NCBI GenBank assembly: GCA_049965775.1
Contig: JBMFVX010000040.1
Location: 1 to 22,977, forward strand
DNA: 22,977 nucleotides
Direction: 5' to 3'
Origin: JABEVB01 sp049965775
GTDB lineage: Bacteria; Planctomycetota; Phycisphaerae; WQYP01
Shown: piece by piece, positions 14,722 to 22,026 of the stretch
How positions within the stretch are numbered: the first letter of the stretch is position 1
Layout: each line of letters begins with the position of its first letter
Position numbers and translations under genes: made by a program
Notes under the pieces: generated by a model
What the model saw: the letters and a program-made list of their open reading frames with translations, nothing else
Told to the model about the DNA's origin: nothing
Database searches by the model: none

Positions 14722-16329
14722 CTACCGGTCAGATTCCGCGATGGACAAGCCAAAGCTGGCCATCATGATCGGAAAGTCCTGGAAGGCAAAATTCTCGGCG
14801 GCCATATGAAACCCATGCCAATTTGTGAATGAGGGCGTTGTCAACTGCAATCGCTCCACGCAACCGTCTTGACCGATTCGTACATAATGAAATGCCGCTC
14901 CATTGGGCGCTTCCACCCATGCCAGCGCATCAACCGGCTCTGCGGGCTCAACAACGACATCACGATGCTGGCCCTCCGGAAGAGCGCCCATGGCTTGGTT
15001 GATTAGTTCTCCCGAACTGAATATCTCTTGGAATAATACACGAATCCGAGCATAGCCATCCCCCTCGCTCTCCAATGGCTCGGTTGTCAGCCGACAATGC
15101 CGATAGGCACCGTAGGGCAAATGGACCCGCAAATCGCAGGGCAATGCCGACGCCCGGGCAACAGGCCCCACCAATCCATGTTGCCTGGCGCCTGCGAATG
15201 TAACGACGCCAACGCCCTCAAAACGGTCGAGAAAACTGCCTGTAAACTCAAGCCGCTCGTAAAGCGATCGTACGTTACTCAGCAGATCGCCAAGCAGTGA
15301 TCGCAAACGCCCCAAGTCGCCCGAGTTTAAATCACGCGTTACACCACCCGGAACCACCACGCCATAAAGATACCGATGGCCGGCGAGTTCGCCGCATACC
15401 CGTAAGGCCTGCTCTTCCAGCACGTCGGCGTCAGCCGACGGCACGATCATTCCCGTGGAATGACAGATATCTGAAATCAATGCCAAATGATGGCGGATGC
15501 GCTCGATTTCCGCCCAGAGCAGTCGCAGGTATTCGCCGCGCGGCGGTATGCTTATCTCCTGCATGGCCTCGATAGCGCGACAAAACGCCAGTGCGTGCGC
15601 AACCGCCCCCGTCCCCGAAAATCGCTCCATCATAAGCAGCACATAATCTATGGACTTTCCTTCGGCCAATTTCTCGATGCCGCGATATTTGAAAAAGAAA
15701 CGAGGGATCATCCTTACAACATCTTCGCCAACCGTCTCCAGGAAGAATTGGGCCGACTCAGCATAATCTGAATACACAGGGCCTATTGGCATCATAAACG
15801 CGCCGGTAGCCCGTAACACCGCATCGGGCTTCCAGAGAGCGTCTTCGACCTGCCACGCAACCTGTTGAGTCGTGTCAAGATCGGGCCTCATTGGATTAAA
15901 TCCTTCGGACCATTGCTCATGCAGCACGAAATCACCCAAGCGAGGGTGTCCTGAAAAGCTCAGGCCAAATAAATCTTCCGCCTGCCTTTCATGCCAGTCT
16001 GCGGAGTGTACCTGCGCAGAAATTGACGGCACAGCTCGCTGATCACGACCAAGCGGCACCACAACCTTGACCCATGGCTCCCCGGAGATGCCATAGAACC
16101 AGTAATCTATTTGCGTATCATCAGGCCGGGCTGTGACTACGAGCGTTGCAAAGCGATACGGATGCTCGTCAACAAGCCACGCCGCGGTTGTCCGCAGCGC
16201 ATCTGCCGCACAACGAACCACCAGGAGATGTTCATCGTCGCCATCCTGCACCTTACATCCGACTGATGTCAACTCCGCCAAAAGCCGTGAACGTAGATTG
16301 ATAACATTTGCTTTATTAACGTCTGTCAT
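14722..16329 (-). CDS. NuoC-NuoD / HyfG-like large subunit lacking the NiFe-binding cysteines (Ehr type)
   Basis: The 535-residue protein begins with a NuoC-like domain (about 1-150; ADWHERQAEDLFGLSFSGHP, then HEQWSEGFNPMRPDL) and continues as a NuoD/hydrogenase large-subunit domain (FKYRGIEKLAEG, AHALAFCRAIE, GEYLRLLWAEIERIRHH, GHRYLYGVVVPGG). In active NiFe hydrogenases two CxxC pairs hold the metals. The first pair (R-V-C-G-x-C) reads R-F-S238-G-T-G241 here. The C-terminal pair (D-P-C-x-x-C) reads G-L-S529-I-A-E532. All four ligands are absent, so no NiFe centre can form in the usual way. The ATG at 16329 has AGGAGG upstream and overlaps the HyfF-like stop (ATGA); the longer frame to 16398 lies inside that gene. 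It fits the energy-converting hydrogenase-related (Ehr) class, whose reaction partner is unknown. Confidence 0.92.
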   Translation of the reverse strand: MTDVNKANVINLRSRLLAELTSVGCKVQDGDDEHLLVVRCAADALRTTAAWLVDEHPYRFATLVVTARPDDTQIDYWFYGISGEPWVKVVVPLGRDQRAVPSISAQVHSADWHERQAEDLFGLSFSGHPRLGDFVLHEQWSEGFNPMRPDLDTTQQVAWQVEDALWKPDAVLRATGAFMMPIGPVYSDYAESAQFFLETVGEDVVRMIPRFFFKYRGIEKLAEGKSIDYVLLMMERFSGTGAVAHALAFCRAIEAMQEISIPPRGEYLRLLWAEIERIRHHLALISDICHSTGMIVPSADADVLEEQALRVCGELAGHRYLYGVVVPGGVTRDLNSGDLGRLRSLLGDLLSNVRSLYERLEFTGSFLDRFEGVGVVTFAGARQHGLVGPVARASALPCDLRVHLPYGAYRHCRLTTEPLESEGDGYARIRVLFQEIFSSGELINQAMGALPEGQHRDVVVEPAEPVDALAWVEAPNGAAFHYVRIGQDGCVERLQLTTPSFTNWHGFHMAAENFAFQDFPIMMASFGLSIAESDR

Positions 16330-17792
16330 CGGGCTAAACCTCCTAGAGAGGCTGCGGCAATTCCTATCCAATGCGCCAGTGGAGACGGCAGATACCAACC
16401 CAAGGCGATAACGGGCACGATTGCCAGGGCAATGGCGGCCCAGGCGGATCGAGGCACCGCAACCAATGGGCCTTTGCCATTATGTGGTGCCACCGCAAGA
16501 GGTTGGCCAAATACCATTCGAAACAAATGAAAGCTAATGGCGCAAAACGACACAATCATGAATGCGCCCAAAAAAATGACCGCCCAAATTTGGTTGGTGG
16601 CAAAGCCGCTTTTTAGAATCGCCAACTCACTTAAAAACAACGCGAACGGCGGCGCACCCGCCAAGGCTAGACCTCCAGCCAGCACCAGGCCGCCCACCAT
16701 CGGGGAGCGGCTCAAAACCCCGCGCACCTCGGCAATACCCAGCCGACCCACCGTAAAAAAAATGGCGCCCGCAAGAAACATCATCAACGGTTTCGTTACG
16801 CCATGGGTTATCATCTGCCAGATGGCGCTTTCGGTCGTTGCATGCGTGGCCAAAGCGCCGGCGGTAAGAATGACGCCAGTGTTCTCAATGCTGGAATAAG
16901 CCAAGAGTCTTTTGTATTCATGTGTTTGAATCATCAACAGCGAAGCACCGCCCGCGGAGCACAGGCCAAAGAGCACAAGCCACACTTCAGCATGACTACC
17001 CGGTGTGATATACACTGCCGCCGCCAGGCGCAATAATAGATATGGAATGACACAACTGTCTAATATGGAAAGCACGGCACAAATTGGAAACGGAGCCCGG
17101 CTATAGGTGTCGGGCATCCATGCATGAAATGGAATAAGACCCGCTTTGGTGCCAAAACCAATGAGAATCAGAAGAAAAGCAATATTGACAATTGCGGGTG
17201 ACATATGCGGAGCCGCCAACTTCAGAGTCTGCCAGGTAAAGGTCACCGTGCCAAGCTTGCTCTGCGCCCAATACAGCATTAACAGTCCCAGAATAGCAAT
17301 CGAGGCGCCCACGGCCGTCATCAATGCATACTTCCAACTTGCCTCCAGCGCACCAGACGTACGGTCATACCCCACCAAAAATACCGAGAATAGTGTTGTG
17401 AGCGTCAGAGCCAGCCAAACCAAAGCGATTTCCTCTAATAAAGGCACCGCATACAATGCCATAACGAACAAGTTAAACCATAGCCAATATTGCTTTTTCT
17501 TGGGAGGCTGCGCCCCTGCAACCTCCGGCAGCGTTAGAGAAAATACTGCCGCAGTAAACCCACCGAAGGAACACAACAGCAGCACAATAGCACCGAACGA
17601 GTTTAGCTGAACCCATCCAGTCAAGCCGTTCACATCGCCGTGCGACAGCGTTTTTAAACTAAGTATTCCGGCCAGCACCAAATTAATGGCGGCCCCGACA
17701 CAGGTAGCAATACCTGCCGCTTTCGAGTTGCACAGGGCCGCCACGACCAGCAGCACAACAAGGGGAACAGCTAACACGCCCCATATCAACAT
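16326..17792 (-). CDS. hyfF: HyfF-like antiporter-type membrane subunit
   Basis: The 488-residue membrane protein is the second NuoL/M/N-like subunit of the complex, with about 14 hydrophobic helices. It has EASWKYALM after TM5, GFGTKAGLIPFHAWMPDTYSRAP with the TM7 Lys216, YSSIENTGVI, and AGAPPFALFLSELAIL near the C-terminal third. HyfF proteins usually carry 'W-V-A-x-E-A-T-T-L' in TM5, the glutamate being part of the proton path; this protein has W-L-A-L-T130-L-T-T-L. Two glutamates (E120, E121) lie just before that helix and might substitute. TM8 carries an aspartate in SILDSCVIPY. The ATG at 17792 has GGGAGG upstream and lies five bases after the HyfE-like stop; the next gene overlaps by ATGA. 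Inner membrane location and operon structure indicate co-assembly with the neighbouring subunits. Confidence 0.9.
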   Translation of the reverse strand: MLIWGVLAVPLVVLLVVAALCNSKAAGIATCVGAAINLVLAGILSLKTLSHGDVNGLTGWVQLNSFGAIVLLLCSFGGFTAAVFSLTLPEVAGAQPPKKKQYWLWFNLFVMALYAVPLLEEIALVWLALTLTTLFSVFLVGYDRTSGALEASWKYALMTAVGASIAILGLLMLYWAQSKLGTVTFTWQTLKLAAPHMSPAIVNIAFLLILIGFGTKAGLIPFHAWMPDTYSRAPFPICAVLSILDSCVIPYLLLRLAAAVYITPGSHAEVWLVLFGLCSAGGASLLMIQTHEYKRLLAYSSIENTGVILTAGALATHATTESAIWQMITHGVTKPLMMFLAGAIFFTVGRLGIAEVRGVLSRSPMVGGLVLAGGLALAGAPPFALFLSELAILKSGFATNQIWAVIFLGAFMIVSFCAISFHLFRMVFGQPLAVAPHNGKGPLVAVPRSAWAAIALAIVPVIALGWYLPSPLAHWIGIAAASLGGLAR

Positions 17793-17797
17793 ACCTG

Positions 17798-18484
17798 CTA
17801 AACCTCCCGTAATTCGGACAGGCTGCCAACCTTTGTACTACCAGCCACCACATGTATTTCTTGACTTAGTATCCCCAACACCAACACAATCATGAGCACA
17901 TCAAAAATCGCCGCCAGTTCGCCAATCAACGGGAATGTCGGCGCAATGCCAATACCCGCATAAAAGGCCCCATTTTCAATGGCCAAGAGGCTCAACATCT
18001 GCGGCAGAGCCTCCCGCCGCACCGTTATCGTGTAAATCGCTATCAGACAGGCGGCAAACCCAACCGGCAAGTTGCAGCGGGCGGCGCCTGATGCGCCCTC
18101 AAGCAGAGGTGCCGTAAAAAAGTAGGCTAGAAAGCTCAGGGCCAGTGCAATAAGCAACGACGTAGGAACATTGATGACCTGTTGAACTTCACGCCGTGCC
18201 ATCATGCTTTTACGGGCCGTGCGTCGCAGAAGCCAGGGCAACAGAATAACCTTTGCCACAATCGCCATGACCGCCACAATCAACAACTCCCTCAAACCCT
18301 CGGCAAACGCAAGCAGACCCGCTGAGACAGCCAGCAAGAGCGACTGGAACACATAAATCCGCAAACATCCCAGCACCTGCGCTGCGGCAATAAGTCCAAA
18401 GCTGCAGAGCAAAAAGAACCCGGCCGTCAACAGCAGGAGTTCGTTAACCCAGTTCGAGCCAAACGGATGCATCGTCGCCATCAT
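17798..18484 (-). CDS. hyfE: HyfE-like membrane subunit
   Basis: The 228-residue hydrophobic protein has about seven TM segments. It aligns by pattern with HyfE: VLGCLRIYVFQSLLLAVSAGLLAF near the N-terminus, VAKVILLPWLLRR in the middle, and LLAIENGAFYAGIG followed by LAAIFDVLMIVLVLGIL near the end. Its middle and last parts resemble NuoK, including a glutamate within a helix (LAIENG), as expected for hydrogenase-4-type complexes. Either ATG at 18484 or 18481 could start it; only a weak GAGTGA precedes. It starts eight bases after the HyfC-like stop and ends five bases before the HyfF-like start. It would sit in the membrane arm linking the antiporter-like subunits to the HyfC/NuoH-like subunit. 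Confidence 0.85.
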   Translation of the reverse strand: MMATMHPFGSNWVNELLLLTAGFFLLCSFGLIAAAQVLGCLRIYVFQSLLLAVSAGLLAFAEGLRELLIVAVMAIVAKVILLPWLLRRTARKSMMARREVQQVINVPTSLLIALALSFLAYFFTAPLLEGASGAARCNLPVGFAACLIAIYTITVRREALPQMLSLLAIENGAFYAGIGIAPTFPLIGELAAIFDVLMIVLVLGILSQEIHVVAGSTKVGSLSELREV

Positions 18485-18492
18485 TCACTCAT

Positions 18493-19443
18493 TCAAAGCG
18501 CCATCATTCGAGCAAGCAGCGCAGTCACAGCCACCACTAATGCCAGACCTAAAAATACAGTTATCCGAAACAGTCGCAGCTTCGCCAACGAACTCTCCAC
18601 AACAACAATTGCCACAATCCCAAGTAGTAACTTGGCAAATATCAGAGGTACGGCTAACAATACAAGGGGAAAACTCGTCGTAGTCGCCAACCCCCATGGG
18701 TTAATCAGTACATTCAGGAAGATACATAGCAATACAAAAAACTTCATACAGCTACCCCACTTCATCAACGCCGCCCCACTGCCGGAGTACTCCAATAGTT
18801 TCGATTCGTCCACCATCGCTAACTCGAAATGCCCAGTGGGGTTATCCACGGGTATTTTCCCCGTTTCGGCCAAGATCAGCATGAAAAAGGCCACGGCGAT
18901 AAGCACATGCGACGGATCAAAAAAGTTTGACGGCGGCTGCACCCACTGCTGCTGCACTATGTAGGGAATAGTAGAACCCGCAACAAAAGAAACCGTAAAG
19001 AAAACGACCATGAATACCGGCTCGGCCAAGAAGCCTACCATTCGCGTACGACTGGCTCCCATCGCCCCGTAGGGATTGGCAGAATCCACAGCGGCGATCG
19101 TAACGAAAAATCCGGCTAAGGCCAGCACAAAGCCACCACCTATCATGTCGCCCATGAAAGCGAAGAATAGCGGATAATCCGTCAGTACAGGAATCAACAT
19201 CGTTACCAGTAAGGGCGCGGCAAAATAAATATACGGCGTCGCTCGAAATATCCAGGTGCTTTCACTCGAAAATACCTGATCTTTATGAAAGAGCTTCCAT
19301 ATGTCACGGTACGTCTGAAATATACTGGGGCCTTTTTTACCCGCGATACGCTCCTTGAGTCTGTTAAGTATACCCACGGCCAGCGGGGAGAGTAGCAAGG
19401 TCACCAGCACCTGAAGCAAATTGTATAGAAGTAAGACAGCCAT
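18493..19443 (-). CDS. hyfC: HyfC/NuoH-like membrane subunit
   Basis: The 316-residue protein anchors the soluble arm to the membrane in complex I-type enzymes. About eight TM segments are present. Conserved cytoplasmic loops include LKERIAGKKGPSIFQTYRDIWKLFHKD after the first helix, ANPYGAMGASRTRM, and PVDNPTGHFELAMVDESKLLEYSGSGAALMKWG. The last keeps the acidic residues of the NuoH E-channel. Length and order match HyfC/HycD. The ATG at 19443 has GAGGTG upstream and begins 16 bases after the short unknown gene. This subunit seems intact and gives no sign of the residue losses seen in the others, which suggests the complex is still assembled and under selection. Confidence 0.92.
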   Translation of the reverse strand: MAVLLLYNLLQVLVTLLLSPLAVGILNRLKERIAGKKGPSIFQTYRDIWKLFHKDQVFSSESTWIFRATPYIYFAAPLLVTMLIPVLTDYPLFFAFMGDMIGGGFVLALAGFFVTIAAVDSANPYGAMGASRTRMVGFLAEPVFMVVFFTVSFVAGSTIPYIVQQQWVQPPSNFFDPSHVLIAVAFFMLILAETGKIPVDNPTGHFELAMVDESKLLEYSGSGAALMKWGSCMKFFVLLCIFLNVLINPWGLATTTSFPLVLLAVPLIFAKLLLGIVAIVVVESSLAKLRLFRITVFLGLALVVAVTALLARMMAL

Positions 19444-19459
19444 CCCGACACCTCATGGA

Positions 19460-19765
19460 TCAACCAAACAAAAATGGCCTGATACACTTATTAAGGCTTA
19501 CCCGGTCCACGCTTAACCAATCAAATAAGGCACGCTCCCCGGTCGGAGCAATGCGCGGACAACCTCCCCCACATAAGCCCCTATCGCGCGCCGCAAACCT
19601 CGTGCCATGCCAACAAATAAAAGCTTCCAATGCTTCAGCACCATTTAGGTGGCGGTTCTTTGCGGATACCCTTTCATCCACACTCGCATAGATTTTAATC
19701 GCTCGCCTTGCGATCTCCTGCAGGCCATCATATAGGCCATAGTAAACTCCGACTATTCGCTGCAC
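19460..19765 (-). CDS. Hypothetical short protein between enolase and the membrane-complex genes
   Basis: Not recognised. The frame encodes 101 residues starting at GTG (19765), three bases after the enolase stop, and ends 16 bases before the HyfC-like start. It thus fills the gap almost exactly, the main reason to believe it. The N-terminal half is helical (GLYDGLQEIARRAIKIYASVDERV, then LNGAEALEAFICWHGTRFAARDRG). Next comes a short Gly/Cys element LCGGGCPRI and a basic C-terminus ending KCIRPFLFG. There are four cysteines and no signal peptide. No good Shine-Dalgarno sequence is apparent, so translation might depend on coupling to enolase. The opposite strand also has an open frame here (19455-19691), judged less likely from operon context. 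Confidence 0.5.
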   Translation of the reverse strand: MQRIVGVYYGLYDGLQEIARRAIKIYASVDERVSAKNRHLNGAEALEAFICWHGTRFAARDRGLCGGGCPRIAPTGERALFDWLSVDRVSLNKCIRPFLFG

Positions 19766-19768
19766 AGG

Positions 19769-21058
19769 TCATAACGTCGCCGCAACAAATGGATTCTGAA
19801 ATAGAGCCTTGGCTCCCAGCGATCGCTCTATTTCCAGCAGCCGATTGTATTTGGCAACGCGCTCACCACGGCACGGGGCGCCGGTCTTTATCTGACCGCC
19901 ACCCATTGCTAACGCGAAATCCGCAATGAAAGTATCGTCCGTCTCACCCGACCGATGCGAGATAACATAGCGCCACCCAGCTTTACGGCATAGCTCCACG
20001 GCCGCTATCGTCTGAGTAACGGTTCCAATCTGATTCAGTTTGACCAGCACGGCATTTGCAGTGCTCTCCTCGATGCCTCGCTGGATAAACCGGGTATTGG
20101 TGACAAAGATATCATCACCCACAATCTGGATCCTATTACCCAGTACCGCGGTCAATCGCCGAAAGCCATCCCAGTCATTTTCTGCCAGACCATCCTCGAG
20201 GGATACTATCGGGAAGCGACGCAGCCATGCATCATACAGGGTACACACTTCCTCGCTTGTGCGGGGACCGAGACCGGACCGATCCATCCGGTACATACCG
20301 TCACGATAAAACGAGCTGGCCGCCGGATCAATGGCCAGCGCAATATCTCGACCCGGCAAAAAACCCGCGTGCGTAATAGCTTCCATCAGCAGGTCGCATG
20401 CCTCGGCGTTATTGGAGAGATTTGGCGCAAACCCACCCTCATCACCCACGCCCGAGGCATACCCGCGATTTTTTAAAATCGTTGCCAAAGCATGATACGT
20501 TTCAACGCACAGCCGCAATCCCTCAGCAAAGGATGCCGCGCCAACGGGAACAATCATAAACTCCTGAAAATCTACACTATTGTGCGCATGTTTCCCTCCA
20601 TTGAGTACATTCATCATAGGCATGGGCATTATGCGTGCTCGATCTCCGCCCAAGTGCTCATAGAGCGGCTTTCCGGCAGCCATGGCCGCCACACGCGCGA
20701 TAGCCATCGAAACACCAACGACAGCATTCGCTCCCAGTCGCCGGAAATTATCGGTGCCATCAACTTCCGCAAGTTTGGCATCCAAGGAGGCTTGCGCCAT
20801 TGCATCCTTGCCTCGAAGCGCCGACGAAATTTCAGCATTGACAGACTCTGCTGCGAGCAGGACGCCCCGACCGCCATAGCGGCGGGGATCGTTATCCCGA
20901 AGCTCAACAGCCTCATGCTCCCCGGTTGATGCCCCCGACGGTACGCTCGCCGTGGCATACAAACCGCCGTCAAGTCGAACTTCAACTTTCAGGGTTGGAT
21001 TCCCGCGAGAATCGAGTATTTCCATCGCCGAGATATGGGAGATACTGAAGGATGACAT
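19769..21058 (-). CDS. eno: Enolase (phosphopyruvate hydratase)
   Basis: Catalyses 2-phosphoglycerate to phosphoenolpyruvate in glycolysis and gluconeogenesis, in the cytosol. The 429-residue length is normal. Known active-site segments are intact: SVPSGASTGEHEA (loop 1), QEFMIVPVG and GVGDEGGFAPNL (the two glutamates), AIDPAAS (metal Asp), SLEDGLAENDW (metal Glu), VGDDIF (metal Asp), VLVKLNQIGT (catalytic Lys), ISHRSGETDDTFIADFA (His-Ser-Arg) and IKTGAPCRGER (Lys). The ATG at 21058 has AAGGAG upstream. It follows the metallophosphoesterase stop by 25 bases and precedes the short unknown gene by three, so it appears to belong to the operon of the membrane complex. Whether it is the only enolase of the organism cannot be judged here. 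Confidence 0.98.
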   Translation of the reverse strand: MSSFSISHISAMEILDSRGNPTLKVEVRLDGGLYATASVPSGASTGEHEAVELRDNDPRRYGGRGVLLAAESVNAEISSALRGKDAMAQASLDAKLAEVDGTDNFRRLGANAVVGVSMAIARVAAMAAGKPLYEHLGGDRARIMPMPMMNVLNGGKHAHNSVDFQEFMIVPVGAASFAEGLRLCVETYHALATILKNRGYASGVGDEGGFAPNLSNNAEACDLLMEAITHAGFLPGRDIALAIDPAASSFYRDGMYRMDRSGLGPRTSEEVCTLYDAWLRRFPIVSLEDGLAENDWDGFRRLTAVLGNRIQIVGDDIFVTNTRFIQRGIEESTANAVLVKLNQIGTVTQTIAAVELCRKAGWRYVISHRSGETDDTFIADFALAMGGGQIKTGAPCRGERVAKYNRLLEIERSLGAKALFQNPFVAATL

Positions 21059-21083
21059 AACAACAACTCCTTAAAAACATTAG

Positions 21084-21794
21084 CTAATCCATGCAAGCTT
21101 TTTCAAATGAATTACACAATCGTTGATATAGATCGGGCGAGAGAGGTGGCTCGTCGAGCGTGCGTATAAGCAACTGTAGGTCGTATTCCACACGGTACAA
21201 AAATATTTGCCCATCATCCCAAACGGCGTAACTTGCTCGCGAATCGCCGTCAAGCGGCTGCCCGACCGATCCAGGGTTTACAACCACTGAATGATTGAGC
21301 TTTCTCACATAAGGCAAATGCGTATGCCCCAAAACAATAAAATCCGTGTCAATCGCGTGGAGCTTTTGTTCAAAAAGCTCGTCGGAGGCGCCCGGCTGCA
21401 GGCTGTAATCGTAAAGTGTATCTGTGGGCGTGGCATGGGTCATGACGAACCTCGCCCCACCGCACTCCCACGTCAGCATCAGCGGCAGCCGCCCCAGCCA
21501 ATGCAGATGCGCCAATTGAAGTCGGGTTTGCGTCCAGTCGCGCAGCGGCATGGCCAACGCAGCCTTTTTTGCCGTAGCACGCGGATGGTGGTTATATGCC
21601 ACCGCATCATCATGATTGCCACGAACCGCCACCGCACCATGCGCCCATAACCAAGCGATGGCCTCAGCCGGGCGGCTGCCGTAATTTACACTGCCACCGG
21701 CACAAAGAACATGGTCAAATGCCCCAGCATCTTTGGCAACAGCCATAAGCGCCCAAGGATTCGCATGTACATCGGATACTATGAGGATACGCAT
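21084..21794 (-). CDS. Calcineurin-like metallophosphoesterase with a missing bridging Asp
   Basis: The 236-residue cytosolic protein of the YfcE-like metallophosphoesterase group probably acts on phosphodiesters or phosphomonoesters of unknown identity. Motifs in order: SD8VH10AN (first metal), G-N60-H61-D62, MTH120ATP, and LGH157TH159. The second motif, usually G-D-x-V-x-Y-G with the Asp bridging both metals, reads G33-G34-S-V-N-Y-G here, so that Asp is replaced by Gly. The ATG at 21794 is chosen over the longer frame (to 21851) because GGGAGC lies just upstream and MRILIVSDVHAN is the normal family start. It is the first gene of the operon, 25 bases ahead of enolase. The missing Asp could lower or change activity; a sequencing error would need a change of the single codon GGC. 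Confidence 0.85.
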   Translation of the reverse strand: MRILIVSDVHANPWALMAVAKDAGAFDHVLCAGGSVNYGSRPAEAIAWLWAHGAVAVRGNHDDAVAYNHHPRATAKKAALAMPLRDWTQTRLQLAHLHWLGRLPLMLTWECGGARFVMTHATPTDTLYDYSLQPGASDELFEQKLHAIDTDFIVLGHTHLPYVRKLNHSVVVNPGSVGQPLDGDSRASYAVWDDGQIFLYRVEYDLQLLIRTLDEPPLSPDLYQRLCNSFEKACMD

Positions 21795-21806
21795 GGTGGC
21801 TCCCGC

Positions 21807-21837
21807 AAAAAAACGACCCCTGGCACAAACTTGTCGT
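21807..21837 (-). terminator. Possible weak leader terminator/attenuator
   Basis: Read on the - strand, ACGAC (complement of 21833-21837) pairs with GTCGT (complement of 21813-21817) across a 15-base loop and runs into seven T (complement of 21807-21813, the first T overlapping the stem end). It ends directly before the GGGAGC of the metallophosphoesterase gene. A competing GCAC/GTGC pairing (21836-21839 with 21823-21826) overlaps it. The stem is only five pairs, so the call is tentative; position before the first gene of the operon would suit attenuation. Confidence 0.3.
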
Positions 21838-21960
21838 GCTGCAGGAGTCATTGGCTCCCATTGGAAGCGGTTACGCGGTGAACTCCACCACCGAGAAGCA
21901 GCATATCTAATTCGACGATGATTTACAAGCGACTGAAAAAATGCACAACGCGCAACTTCG

Positions 21961-21979
21961 CTTGCGAAAGCAGCGCAAG
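21961..21979. repeat. Short perfect hairpin CTTGCG/CGCAAG
   Basis: CTTGCG (21961-21966) and CGCAAG (21974-21979) form a six-pair stem with a seven-base loop. It has no T-tract on the + strand. It lies 30 bases from a second, stronger hairpin in the same intergenic region. Confidence 0.5.
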
Positions 21980-22007
21980 GCCCCCACGATACAGTCGTTG
22001 TGCGCCC

Positions 22008-22026
22008 GCAGACGCGGGGCGTCTGC
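22008..22026. repeat. Strong hairpin GCAGACGC/GCGTCTGC
   Basis: GCAGACGC (22008-22015) and GCGTCTGC (22019-22026) form a perfect eight-pair GC-rich stem with a GGG loop (CCC on the - strand). No T-tract follows on either strand, so it is not a typical intrinsic terminator. It could be part of a structured leader, a protein-binding palindrome or a REP-like element. Confidence 0.6.

Noticed and set aside
14722..16398. Longer form of the NuoCD-like protein beginning at 16398
   Set aside because: The extra 23 residues lie inside the HyfF-like gene, while the ATG at 16329 has AGGAGG and an ATGA junction.
11806..19443. Reading the cluster as an active formate hydrogenlyase or hydrogenase 4
   Set aside because: The NiFe cysteines are absent, there is no formate dehydrogenase gene and no maturation gene in the window.
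11806..19443. Reading the cluster as respiratory complex I
   Set aside because: It has Hyf-type HyfB, HyfE and HyfF, lacks nuoA, nuoJ and the NADH module nuoE/F/G, and the gene order is of the hydrogenase-4 type.
19455..19691. + strand open frame opposite the short unknown gene
   Set aside because: It runs against the operon, has no ribosome site or family resemblance, and looks like a shadow of the - strand frame.
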